Shown: piece by piece, positions 50,765 to 58,788 of the stretch
How the letters are laid out: the number at the start of each line of letters is the position of its first letter
Numbering within the stretch: the stretch's first letter is position 1
Source of the DNA: Flavobacterium sp. ACN2
GTDB taxonomy: Bacteria; Bacteroidota; Bacteroidia; Flavobacteriales; Flavobacteriaceae
NCBI RefSeq assembly: GCF_002303885.1
Contig: NZ_MRCM01000016.1
Coordinates: 1 to 64,000, forward strand
DNA length: 64,000 nucleotides
Direction of reading: 5' to 3'
Translations under genes and position numbers: made by a program
Notes under the pieces: model-generated
Database searches by the model: none
The model's input: only the letters and a program-made list of their open reading frames with translations
What the model was told of the DNA's origin: nothing

Positions 50765-51154
50765 TTACTTCCCATTCAATAACTTCTCTAAATACTCAAC
50801 TTTATCTTTTTCAGCTTGCACCAAACGTTCGTAAAGTTCAACAACTTTATCTAATGGATTAAAAGTACAACCGTAATTACCTGTAGTAATAGCACCGTGG
50901 TCTTGAAAAGTATTTCCAATAATATTAAATACCGCTTCTTCTGAAAAGTTCTTAATTGCTTCAACAGAAACTCCAAGAGCTTTTGCGATCTCAATTAGTT
51001 TTTGTTCGTCTACAGTTTCGCTGTTTTCAATAGCCGAAATCGTCTGCTGATTTGTTCCTATAGCCTGTGCCAGTGCTTCCTGTTTCATATCTTTAAGCTC
51101 TCTGATACGGCTTATATTTCTGCCGATATGTTTTGGTTTTGTTGCTGTACTCAT
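50765..51154 (-). CDS. XRE-family helix-turn-helix regulator, 129 aa
   Basis: The helix-turn-helix fills residues about 12-68 (ISRIRELKDMKQEALAQAIGTNQQTISAIENSETVDEQ). A central stretch (GNTFQDHGAITTGNYGCTFNP) and a C-terminal coiled coil (LDKVVELYERLVQAEKDKVEYLEKLL) suggest a dimer. It converges with the ATPase gene. Its upstream region carries TTCCGTAA (51193-51200), a half-site of the TACGG/CCGTA palindromes. A role in autoregulation is a guess. Confidence 0.85.
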   Translation of the reverse strand: MSTATKPKHIGRNISRIRELKDMKQEALAQAIGTNQQTISAIENSETVDEQKLIEIAKALGVSVEAIKNFSEEAVFNIIGNTFQDHGAITTGNYGCTFNPLDKVVELYERLVQAEKDKVEYLEKLLNGK

Positions 51155-51290
51155 AATTCAAAGATATTTAAAATTCTTAAACGAAAATAAATTTCCGTAA
51201 AAAACAAAGCTGTTTTTGTAAGATACTTTTTTCATAATTTATATATTCGCAAGCTCGAGAGTAATTACCAATTATTAATCTTATCGTAAA

Positions 51291-51815
51291 ATGGCTGTTT
51301 GGCAATATCTTTTAATCGTAGTTCCTGAAGATTCTATTGATAGTAATTACGAATGCATTTTTCAGAATAACAAAACAGAATTTTTACCAGAGACTGATGT
51401 TTTTTGGAAAAATTTTGATGGTAACATTCCTTCAATCATTTCCGAACTTGATCAAATTATCCCTAAAGCTAATTGGGGAAATGAGACTTATTTAAACTGG
51501 AAAGGAAGTGGACAAAATGAAGAAGATAATGATGCTTGTATTTGTTTAAGCGATGATAAATCAAAAATTGAAAGTTTTCAATTTCGAATTGATTTAAGAA
51601 AAGCTTCCAATATTACTGACGTTTTGCAATCTATTTTAAATCTTTGCAAAAAAAATCACTTCATTTTAATTGACTTAAAGGGAGAAATTTTTCAACCAAA
51701 TTTAGAGGATATTTTCAAAAGTATTAAAGCCTCAAATGCTGCAAGATTTTTAAATGATCCAATACAATTTTTTGAAGATTTAAGTAAAAATAGTTCAGAT
51801 GAAACCAGAGCATAA
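51291..51815 (+). CDS. hypothetical protein, 174 aa
   Basis: A soluble acidic protein starting MAVWQYLLIVVPEDS, followed by an FWKNFDGN segment and IDLRKASNITDVLQSILNLC. The size and Trp-rich acidic character resemble immunity-type proteins, but I see no toxin. It overlaps the next gene by 17 nt, so the pair is translationally coupled. A -7-like TATATTCG lies about 45 bp upstream. Confidence 0.6.
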   Translation: MAVWQYLLIVVPEDSIDSNYECIFQNNKTEFLPETDVFWKNFDGNIPSIISELDQIIPKANWGNETYLNWKGSGQNEEDNDACICLSDDKSKIESFQFRIDLRKASNITDVLQSILNLCKKNHFILIDLKGEIFQPNLEDIFKSIKASNAARFLNDPIQFFEDLSKNSSDETRA

Positions 51816-52032
51816 ACTTATCCTTGAGTTACTAGAATCTTATTTGGAAAAGAATCCAAGTCAGAGATTTGGACAGGCATTGTTCAATCTTAATATTAAT
51901 GAATTTAAGAAAACTACAGACCCAAGAAATCCGAATTATAATATAAGAGATATTCATGGCGACAATGATTTAGATATTATTGAACGAATCAAAAATCGTT
52001 TAGATTTGATTGAATCACAGAAAAATAATTAG
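51799..52032 (+). CDS. hypothetical protein, 77 aa
   Basis: A small polar protein (MKPEHKLILELLESYLEKNPSQ...) overlapping the upstream gene by 17 nt in another frame. The RFGQALFNLNINEF segment is reminiscent of small accessory partners of nucleases or toxins seen in Bacteroidota, but no family is firm. Confidence 0.55.
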   Translation: MKPEHKLILELLESYLEKNPSQRFGQALFNLNINEFKKTTDPRNPNYNIRDIHGDNDLDIIERIKNRLDLIESQKNN

Positions 52033-52069
52033 TTCTCTCACGTTATCAAATGCGCACAATATTGAAATC

Positions 52070-52197
52070 AATTGCCTCCAGCTTTAGCTGGAGGTATTGT
52101 TTGGCAGAATAAAAGGCTTTAGCCAAAAACGCAAAAGATTAGGCTAAAGCCCTTTTCTACTATAACTTTGTTTCTCCAGCTAAAGCTGGAGGCAATT
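52070..52197. mobile_element. 128-bp inverted-repeat element with 24-bp termini
   Basis: The 24-bp arms 52070-52093 and 52174-52197 are perfect inverses. Each arm is itself nearly palindromic (CTCCAGCTTTAGCTGGAG). Two smaller palindromes, GGCTTTAGCC and GGCTAAAGCC, lie inside. No open reading frame. This CTCCAGC/GGCTAAAGCC repeat is common in flavobacterial genomes and probably non-autonomous. Confidence 0.75.
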
Positions 52198-52265
52198 CAA
52201 TTTTATCTTTTGCTAAAACAAAATTTAAATTCAAAAACTTAAAAAAAATATATCATAATATTATC

Positions 52266-52772
52266 ATGATTACCCAAGCTACATTACAAGACATTCCAGC
52301 ATTAACAACCTTAATAAATTCAGCATACAGAGGCGAAACCTCAAAAAAAGGCTGGACAACCGAAGCGCATTTACTAGAAGGAAAAAGAACCGACGAACAA
52401 GAAATGACCGAAATCTTTCTTGATCCAAAAAATACGATTCTGAAATTTACCGAGAATGACAAAATTATTGGTTCGGTTTTATTGGTTGAAAAAGGTCATC
52501 AATTGTATTTAGGAATGCTAACCGTTTCGCCAGAACTTCAAAACAGCGGCATCGGGAAAAAACTTTTAGCAGAAGCCGAAAATCAAGCAAAATTTTTGGG
52601 ATTATCGAGTATCATCATGACAGTTATTTCGGTTCGTGAAGAGCTTGTGGCGTGGTACAAACGTCATGGTTATGTAGACACTGGAAAACGTGAGGCTTTT
52701 CCTGAGAGTGAAATTCATACTACTGTTTCTGCTGAACCTTTGGAGTTTATTTATTTGGAGAAAGTGTTGTAG
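52266..52772 (+). CDS. GNAT-family N-acetyltransferase, 168 aa
   Basis: The acetyl-CoA-binding motif A is clear: LGMLTVSPELQNSGIGKKLLAEAE (about residues 82-105). The N-terminal ITQATLQDIPALTTLINSAY and the late WYKRHGYVDTGKRE fit the fold. Substrate unknown. It begins 69 bp after the inverted-repeat element. Confidence 0.85.
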   Translation: MITQATLQDIPALTTLINSAYRGETSKKGWTTEAHLLEGKRTDEQEMTEIFLDPKNTILKFTENDKIIGSVLLVEKGHQLYLGMLTVSPELQNSGIGKKLLAEAENQAKFLGLSSIIMTVISVREELVAWYKRHGYVDTGKREAFPESEIHTTVSAEPLEFIYLEKVL

Positions 52773-52893
52773 GGTTATACTACAAAGATTCGCAAAGAAC
52801 TACGCAGAGATTCGCTGAGTTTTTTAAATCTCGCAATCCCGATAGCTATCGGGAGCAGAGACGCAAAGTTTTTTTTATAAAGCTTCTATACGG

Positions 52894-52996
52894 TTTGTCT
52901 TCCTGAGCGAAGTCGAAGGATCGCCAAGCTATTCAGCAAAGTTTTTTTTCTTTGTCGAGCTACTTATAATCCTTCGACTTCGCTCAGGAGGACAAA
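52894..52996. mobile_element. inverted-repeat element, 28-bp termini with one mismatch
   Basis: The arms 52894-52921 and 52969-52996 pair except at one position. Read on the minus strand the centre contains AGCTCGACAAAG, the core shared with the elements at 45798, 55951 and 57512. No coding capacity. Just upstream is a CCCGATAGCTATCGGGA palindrome. Confidence 0.65.
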
Positions 52997-53029
52997 AAAA
53001 GAGAATAAAATTTTTAAAATATTCAATAA

Positions 53030-53578
53030 ATGAACGTACAGCATTTCTCTAAAAAAAATACTAAACCCTCTATTTGGAGTGGCGGATTGACATATGAATA
53101 TATGATCTTTCCAAAAACTGCCATTTATGCCGATAGAGATTTTGGTTTTAGAATAAGCAATGCTACAATAGAGGAAGTGCCTTCAGAGTTTACCAAATTT
53201 AAAGGCTATTATCGATATCTGGTTATGCTCGATAATGTCTTAAATGTTGAGATAAACAAAGAAAAAAAGGTATACGAGCAATATGAAATCATGAAATTTA
53301 ACTCCGATGATAATGTGACTTCTTATACAAAAGTCATTGATTTCAATTGGATGGTTTCTGAAAAAATATCCCATCATAAACTGGAAATATCCAATAGTAA
53401 TCAGAATTGTAATGCTGAAGTAGTAATTATATTTTCTTTATATACAACAGTTATTACAATTAATGAAAAGCCGTACCATTTAGAACCTTATGATGTATTG
53501 GTTATTGAAAATGAAGAAAAGGAAAATGTAATGCTTCATTTTTCTACTGAATGTCTTTTTGGAGTGTTGAATTTTTAA
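53030..53578 (+). CDS. HutD-like cupin protein, 182 aa
   Basis: The block WSGGLTYEYMIFPKTA, then DFGFRISNATIEEVPSEFTKF followed by KGYYRYLVML, is the signature of the HutD/Ves cupin family. HutD is linked to histidine use in other bacteria, but this gene is 12 kb from hutH and alone, so its role here is open. Single cupin domain; cytoplasmic. Confidence 0.75.
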   Translation: MNVQHFSKKNTKPSIWSGGLTYEYMIFPKTAIYADRDFGFRISNATIEEVPSEFTKFKGYYRYLVMLDNVLNVEINKEKKVYEQYEIMKFNSDDNVTSYTKVIDFNWMVSEKISHHKLEISNSNQNCNAEVVIIFSLYTTVITINEKPYHLEPYDVLVIENEEKENVMLHFSTECLFGVLNF

Positions 53579-53660
53579 TACTTGCCACGAAGGCACAAAG
53601 GCGGGAAGTTTTTTTAATCGCGCAATTCTGATAGCTATTAAGAGCAGAGGCGCAAAGATT

Positions 53661-53738
53661 TTTCACGCAGATTTTGCAGATTTAAAATAGATCATTTATT
53701 AAATTAAATCTGCCTAAATCTGCAAAATCTGCGTGAAA
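53661..53738. repeat. 24-bp perfect inverted repeat (CACGCAGA type)
   Basis: The arms 53661-53684 and 53715-53738 are perfect inverses (TTTCACGCAGATTTTGCAGA at the left end). A related fragment is at 57460-57500. It follows the HutD-like gene and precedes the convergent Crp/Fnr gene. Confidence 0.65.
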
Positions 53739-53853
53739 CAAAAATCATTTTAATCTCTTTAATCTGTGGCAAATACCTAGACGCACCGCAGTTCGCCTCT
53801 ACAGAAAAACCTTTGTCACTTTGTTACTCTGCACCTTTGAACCTAAAAAAAAA

Positions 53854-54426
53854 TCAAGAAACCGCTCTTTTTATCTTCGAAAGAAACTCGTGCGAAACGC
53901 CCAAATACGACGAAAGATTCTTATTATTTATAGAACTTACCTTTTGCGGATAACGCTCTTTAAAATCCAAATAACGCTGTTTTGAGGTTTTATGGAGCAC
54001 ATCTAAAAGCCGCTGCTGAATGGCAACATTGGCACGTTCAATCATCAGGACATGAAACTTAATGAGTTTCGGAATTACAGCAAACAAATACGCTTTTTGC
54101 ATTTTATTGATGACCACTATTTCACTGTCTTCAATGGCTTTAATGTTGTACGTTGTGGGCTTTTGGTGGTAGAAACTTTCTAGATCACACATCCATTCGT
54201 TTTCGAAAGAGAAGAAAATAACCGTTTCGGTTCCGTTTTCGTTTAGAATGTAGGTTTTAAATGATCCTTTTAAAATAAATCCCTCATAACTATTATGAGA
54301 ATTTTGAATCTGCAAAAACTGATTCTTTTTCAGCTTTATCAATTCGGCTTTAGAGACAATAATATCCCATTCTTCATCCGTGAGCGGAATTTTCCTTTCA
54401 ATGTTTTTTCTTAGTAGGTTGTACAT
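53854..54426 (-). CDS. Crp/Fnr-family transcription regulator, 190 aa
   Basis: A cyclic-nucleotide-binding-type beta-barrel (about 20-115: ILKGSFKTYILNENGTETVIFFSFENEWM) is followed by a dimerisation helix and a short C-terminal helix-turn-helix (LSSYLGVSHEFLSKIKRAVS). Bacteroidota have many such small regulators; the effector is not evident. Its gene is divergent from the pectate lyase gene, 237 bp apart, with a palindrome (54495-54506) between. Confidence 0.85.
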   Translation of the reverse strand: MYNLLRKNIERKIPLTDEEWDIIVSKAELIKLKKNQFLQIQNSHNSYEGFILKGSFKTYILNENGTETVIFFSFENEWMCDLESFYHQKPTTYNIKAIEDSEIVVINKMQKAYLFAVIPKLIKFHVLMIERANVAIQQRLLDVLHKTSKQRYLDFKERYPQKVSSINNKNLSSYLGVSHEFLSKIKRAVS

Positions 54427-54494
54427 TTTTTTGTGGTTTTTGTTTAAGGAATAAGTTTGTTATCGCTTCATCATTAATTAGGGGCTTAACCAAT

Positions 54495-54506
54495 GTAATC
54501 GATTAC
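54495..54506. promoter_or_regulatory. GTAATCGATTAC palindrome, candidate operator
   Basis: A perfect 12-bp palindrome with a central CG, which is the form seen in LacI-family operators. It is in the intergenic region between the Crp/Fnr and pectate lyase genes. Confidence 0.4.
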
Positions 54507-54663
54507 GTAAAAATACGCTATTTGTACATTTTTGTAAATTTACAAGTGTTAAAAAAACACATTTCGTAGATTTTTTTGTAAAAGTTTGAACTTGTTCAAC
54601 TTTTTTCCTACAAATAATACTGAGTTTTGCGCTGTTAAACTTTTTTAAATAACCAAACTTATT

Positions 54664-55779
54664 ATGAACTTAAAATCAAAACTTTCAATGTTCGCTGCAG
54701 CATTGATTTTCGGATTTACAGCATGTAATTCTGAAGAAATTGCTTCAAACACAGAAGCAGGGATTCAAAGCAATGAAACAACCGTTGAAACAGCTGCAAC
54801 CAACCCAACGGGTAAAATTGGAAACTGCGCTGAGGTTCCAGGATGGGCTTCTCAAAACGGAGGCACAACAGGTGGTGGCTCTGCTGCCGAAACTACAGTT
54901 ACGACTTACGCTCAGTTGAAATCGGCTATTGAGAACACTTCTGTAAAAGTGATTAAAGTCTCTGGAACCATTACAATTACAACAAGATTGTCTTTTCAAG
55001 ATCAAACAGGAAAAACAATTTATGGAGTAAGTGGAGCAAAATTGGTTTCGACGAATCAAACCAAAGATGGTTCTGGAATCATCAATATTAAAAGATGTAA
55101 AAACATCATCATCAGAAACTTGATTTTTGAAGGTCCAGGCGCTTATGACACTGATGGATGGGATAATGCAATTCTTGACGAATGTACAAACGTTTGGGTA
55201 GATCACTGCGAATTTAGAGATGGTGTTGATGGAAACTTCGACATCAAAAACAAATCAGATTATATCTCGGTTACGTATTCTAAATTCCACTACCTAAAAC
55301 CTCCAAAAGCAGGTGGATCTGGTGGATCAGATGATCATAGATATTCAAACTTAATTGGTTCTAGCGATGGTGCAACTGCTGATCGCGGTAAATTGAGAAT
55401 TACTTTTGCAAGATGCTGGTGGGCTTCAGGCTGTAAAGAAAGAATGCCAAGAGTTCGTTTTGGAAAAGTACATATTGTAAACAGTTTATTTAACAGCACC
55501 GTAAGCAACAAATGTGTTGCAGCAGGTTTTGAAGCTGATATTCGCGTAGAAAGCAATGTTTTTGAAGGTGTAAAAAATCCAATCGATTTAATGTCAGGCT
55601 ATACTGCCGTTACTTCTACTGATAACGTATTTACAAATGTAACAGGAACTCAGGCTGGAAGCGGTACTGCTTTTACTCCGCCTTACTCCATCGTAAAATT
55701 GGCTAAAACTGCGGTTAAAGCTGATATTTCTGCAAATGCAGGACCTACTTTAGGTGGGAATGTTTGTGGCTCTTTTTAA
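54664..55779 (+). CDS. pectate lyase (PL1), lipoprotein, 371 aa
   Basis: The signal ends with a lipobox Cys21 (GFTAC) and an Asn/Glu/Thr-rich linker. The beta-helix core has the PL1 motifs NVWVDHCEF (Asp180-His181) and RMPRVRFG (Arg260 to Gly267; the Arg acts as base in the family). It should split pectate by beta-elimination at the cell surface. No other pectin genes are nearby. Confidence 0.9.
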   Translation: MNLKSKLSMFAAALIFGFTACNSEEIASNTEAGIQSNETTVETAATNPTGKIGNCAEVPGWASQNGGTTGGGSAAETTVTTYAQLKSAIENTSVKVIKVSGTITITTRLSFQDQTGKTIYGVSGAKLVSTNQTKDGSGIINIKRCKNIIIRNLIFEGPGAYDTDGWDNAILDECTNVWVDHCEFRDGVDGNFDIKNKSDYISVTYSKFHYLKPPKAGGSGGSDDHRYSNLIGSSDGATADRGKLRITFARCWWASGCKERMPRVRFGKVHIVNSLFNSTVSNKCVAAGFEADIRVESNVFEGVKNPIDLMSGYTAVTSTDNVFTNVTGTQAGSGTAFTPPYSIVKLAKTAVKADISANAGPTLGGNVCGSF

Positions 55780-55817
55780 ATTGAATTAGAATAAAAAGTA
55801 AGTTAGTTTTTAGTTAG

Positions 55818-55857
55818 AACCACGGATTGCATTTCGATGTAGTTCGTGGTTTTTTAT
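55818..55857 (+). terminator. terminator after the pectate lyase gene
   Basis: AACCACG and CGTGGTT pair over a loop of about 19 nt and are followed by T residues. The rest of the 430-bp gap (55780-56209) holds CTTTGCG repeats, the element at 55951-56081 and a CTTAG-type repeat at its right end. Confidence 0.6.
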
Positions 55858-55950
55858 TTATTTACCACGAAGACACAAAGACGCTAAGTTTTTTTTAATC
55901 TCGCAAAGTCGTAGAGTCGCAAAGTTTTTTTTATAAAGTTTCCATACAGT

Positions 55951-56081
55951 TTGTCATTTCGACGAAGGAGACTCGAGCGATAGCGAACTGGCGAAGCAAA
56001 TCTTCGCAAGAAGCTCGACAAAGATTGGCGATATACTTAGTGGAGTTACTCGCGAAGATTTCTCCTTCGTCGAAATGACAA
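55951..56081. mobile_element. inverted-repeat element, 21-bp perfect termini
   Basis: The arms 55951-55971 and 56061-56081 (TTGTCATTTCGACGAAGGAG at the left) are perfect inverses, with CTCGACAAAGATTGG in the centre and a further inner palindrome (GAAGCAAATCTTCG). No coding capacity. Confidence 0.65.
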
Positions 56082-56209
56082 TTTTGGGTATACTATATGA
56101 AATGAAAAACTTTGCGACTTCGCGCCTTTGCGAGATTTTTTTATGCAATGTCAAACGCACTGTGCGTCTCTACAGAAAACCTTAGCATCTTAGAACCTCA
56201 GTACCTTTT

Positions 56210-56593
56210 TTAAAGCACCAACTCCTCAAACAAGCGCTGAATCGTTTTCTCCAAATCCTGACTCAAACCCGGATGAGGTCTTGAGGTTTGAATGGCCGAA
56301 CTTCTAATTGCGGTTAACCATCTAAAACGCTCTGGAATCTCAAATTCAGCAATTGGACCGCCGTCTTTTGCTCCGTTGGCGATTTTTACTAACGAAGTCA
56401 GGTTACATTCTAATTGTTCGATGTCAAAATCAGAAGAAAGGGCTTGTATTTTTTCTTTATTTAAATGAAACCGAACCTTTATAAATTTGGCTTTTTTACA
56501 AAACAAAATGATTCCGATATTCAGGAATTCTTCGCGTTCTACCCTTGGCACAACACGAATCACAGCATATTCGTATAAGTGGTTATCTTGCAT
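56210..56593 (-). CDS. DUF3037 protein, 127 aa
   Basis: The sequence matches DUF3037 (LYEYAVIRVVPRVEREEFLN, then IGIILFCKKA, and the late RFRWLTAIRSSAIQTSRPHPG). The gene overlaps the upstream HipA-like gene by 11 nt, so the two are co-translated. This pairing recurs in other bacteria as far as I recall. No activity is established. Confidence 0.82.
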   Translation of the reverse strand: MQDNHLYEYAVIRVVPRVEREEFLNIGIILFCKKAKFIKVRFHLNKEKIQALSSDFDIEQLECNLTSLVKIANGAKDGGPIAEFEIPERFRWLTAIRSSAIQTSRPHPGLSQDLEKTIQRLFEELVL

Positions 56594-57365
56594 TTTGAGC
56601 CTGATTTACAAATATTTCTGAATTCTCTAATCTTGTTTTTAAAAACTGCAAATAAACATTTCGCAATCCTTCAGGAGTTTCGTCTGCATCTTCCCATTGC
56701 AACCAGTCAAGCGGAATTGTATTGACAATTTCTTCTAAAACTTCTGGGGTTAAAATGGCTTTAAACTCGGCATCAACTTCTTTTAAAAGTGAAGCCTGTG
56801 GCAATAAAACGTGATCTTTTATCAACGCAAACGGGCTTTTGGCATGCTGTTCCCAGTTGTTCCAAGAATGATGAAAATACAAACATGCACCGTGATCAAT
56901 CAGCCATAATTCTTTATGCCAGATTAGCATATTGGTATTTTTGAAAGTTCTGTCTACGTTTGTAATATAAGCGTCCAACCAAACAATTTGTGAAGCCAAT
57001 TTAGCGTCGACAGTGGTCACAGCAGGATCAAAAGTAATGGCGCCAGATAAGAAATGAAGTGCCAAATTTAATCCTTGGCTTCCTTGAAGTAAATCCTGAA
57101 TTTCTTCATCGGCTTCTGTTCTTCCGAAAGCTTCGTCAAGATTGGCGAATACTAATTCTGGCAATTGTAATTTTAAGGCTTTTGCTATTTGTCCGCCAAC
57201 TAATTCGGCTATTAAGGCTTTTACGCCGTGTCCGGCACCTCTAAATTTTAATACGTATTTAAAATCGTCATCGGCTTCTGCCAAAGCGGGTAAAGAACCG
57301 CCTTCGCGCAGTGGCGTTATATATCGCATGACGTTTACCGTTCTGAGATCGAAGTTGTTTTTCAT
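56583..57365 (-). CDS. HipA-like kinase-fold protein, 260 aa
   Basis: It resembles HipA kinases without the N-terminal HipA segment. The nucleotide-binding block is FKYVLKFRGAGHGVKALIAE, the catalytic and Mg region is YITNVDRTFKNTNMLIWHKELWLIDHGACL (Asn138-Asp140 region and DHG). A kinase role is plausible but the substrate is unknown. It is followed at once by DUF3037. No HipB-type antitoxin gene is adjacent. Confidence 0.75.
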   Translation of the reverse strand: MKNNFDLRTVNVMRYITPLREGGSLPALAEADDDFKYVLKFRGAGHGVKALIAELVGGQIAKALKLQLPELVFANLDEAFGRTEADEEIQDLLQGSQGLNLALHFLSGAITFDPAVTTVDAKLASQIVWLDAYITNVDRTFKNTNMLIWHKELWLIDHGACLYFHHSWNNWEQHAKSPFALIKDHVLLPQASLLKEVDAEFKAILTPEVLEEIVNTIPLDWLQWEDADETPEGLRNVYLQFLKTRLENSEIFVNQAQNAR

Positions 57366-57511
57366 TTTTTAAAGATTCTAAGATGCTAAGAAACTAAGTT
57401 GCTAAGTCTCTAATCTTGGATGTTACAAACTTAATGATTTTTGATTTTAGATTTTTCCTTTCACGCAGATTCAAAAAGATTTGAGCAGATCTTGGCAGAT
57501 TTACTCTCATT

Positions 57512-57628
57512 TTTTGTCATCCTGAGGAACGAAGGATCACACTAGGAGCTCGACAAAGATTGGCAAATTACTTTATGGCTACTGTGCGGAGTTTCTGGTG
57601 TGATCCTTCGTTCCTCAGGATGACAAAA
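57512..57628. mobile_element. inverted-repeat element, 31-bp perfect termini
   Basis: The arms 57512-57542 and 57598-57628 are perfect inverses (TTTTGTCATCCTGAGGAACG at the left), around AGCTCGACAAAGATTGG. No coding capacity. It lies in the 294-bp gap before the HipA-like gene together with CTTAG and CACGCAGA repeat fragments. Confidence 0.7.
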
Positions 57629-57659
57629 CGTACAACTAATTATCTAATTGACACATTCT

Positions 57660-58508
57660 CTAATTCTCTAATTCTAAAAAAGCTTTTCCTAAGTATTTAA
57701 TAATAGTAGAAGCTGTAAAAGACTCATAACCTGTTTTGGACAAAGCTAAATCGGCTGTTAGTCCGTGGAGGTAGACACCAAATTTTGAGGCATATTTAGG
57801 TTCGTAGCCTTGTGCTAGAAGGCTGGTGAGGATTCCAGTTAAGGTATCTCCGCTTCCTGCAGTTGCTAAAGCTGCGTTTCCTGTTGTATTTTCGTATACC
57901 GAAGTTCTGTTGATAATGTAGGTTGGTGCGCCTTTCATAACCACAATGACTTTATATTTTTCTGAAAAAGCGATTGTTTTTTGAAATTTCTCAGCTTCTG
58001 AATTCCATTTTCCAATCAAACGTTCTAATTCTTTTGGGTGAGGTGTCAGAATCGTGTCTTCTGGAACTAATTCTAACCAAGATAAATTTTCTGAAATAAT
58101 ATTCAACGCATCGGCATCGAGAACTAAAGGCGCTTTATTGACTCTTAAAAACTCAAACAAAGCTTTTTGTGTTCCGAGCTCCTTTCCTATTCCTGGGCCG
58201 AATCCAACTGCTTGCGGAATTAATGGCAGATGAATATTGGTTATAAAATTCACATTTTCATCAGTTGCCACCATCACTTCTGGAATGGAAATTTGAAGTA
58301 TTTGATAACCGCATTTGGGTACAAAAGTTGTTACGAGTCCGCAGCCTGTTTTTAGGCAGGATTTTGAAGCTAAAACCGCTGCTCCTATTTTGCCATAACT
58401 TCCGGCAATAATCACCGCATGACCTTGTGTTCCTTTATGTGCTTTGGAATCTATTGGTTTGTATAATTTCAGAATCTCTTCTTTTGTAATTAAATACGAT
58501 GATTTCAT
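57660..58508 (-). CDS. nnrD: ADP/ATP-dependent NAD(P)H-hydrate dehydratase
   Basis: It repairs hydrated NAD(P)H. The ribokinase-like motifs are present: GHAVIIAGSYGKIGAAVLA, PLVLDADALN, LTPHPKELERL and the catalytic GSGDTLTG near residues 225-232. I use the ATG at 58508 (MKSSYLITKEE) rather than one 15 codons upstream because it matches the family start. 282 residues, without the fused NnrE epimerase found in many bacteria. Confidence 0.88.
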   Translation of the reverse strand: MKSSYLITKEEILKLYKPIDSKAHKGTQGHAVIIAGSYGKIGAAVLASKSCLKTGCGLVTTFVPKCGYQILQISIPEVMVATDENVNFITNIHLPLIPQAVGFGPGIGKELGTQKALFEFLRVNKAPLVLDADALNIISENLSWLELVPEDTILTPHPKELERLIGKWNSEAEKFQKTIAFSEKYKVIVVMKGAPTYIINRTSVYENTTGNAALATAGSGDTLTGILTSLLAQGYEPKYASKFGVYLHGLTADLALSKTGYESFTASTIIKYLGKAFLELEN

Positions 58509-58569
58509 TTGAATACTTTTATATAATAAAATTACGTAAAAAATCGAAATCATGATTGTTCTTTTGAAA

Positions 58570-58712
58570 CTGTTAGCCCTAGCCCTGATTACTTCACCAT
58601 ATTTTTATTTTTATAGGAGTTCAGTGAACTTCGTTTGTAGCGATATCCTTTTTGTTTTTTCTTTAAAAACAAAAAGATATAGCGGATAGCAGGAAATAGC
58701 TCCTAATTATTG
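58570..58712 (+). ncRNA. candidate flavo-1-type RNA element
   Basis: TTAGCCCTAGCCCTGAT is followed by the palindrome GGAGTTCAGTGAACT, then TAGCGATATCCTTTTTG, a loop, CAAAAAGATATAGCGGATAGC and a closing GGAAATAGCTCC. The long hairpin with conserved GATAGC flanks is the recurrent flavobacterial form I associate with the flavo-1 motif. Same class as 4966-5017. It lies in the gap between nnrD and gcvT. Confidence 0.5.
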
Positions 58713-58755
58713 CGAAATTTATAATTTAAGACATTCAAATTTGATATTTTTTGAA

Positions 58756-58763
58756 TAGATTTG
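58756..58763 (+). promoter_or_regulatory. -7 promoter element of gcvT
   Basis: TAGATTTG matches TAnnTTTG 25 nt before the gcvT ATG. The nearest TTTG is only 12 nt upstream, so the -33 box is doubtful. Confidence 0.45.
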
Positions 58764-58788
58764 CAAAACAATTTTATAAAACAACACA

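Noticed and set aside
39975..53578. A hut operon joining hutH and the HutD-like gene
   Set aside because: They are 12 kb apart on opposite strands with the thr operon between them.
54745..55206. Frame of 153 codons antisense to the pectate lyase gene
   Set aside because: Shadow frame; Ser/Cys-rich reading of the complementary strand of PL1.
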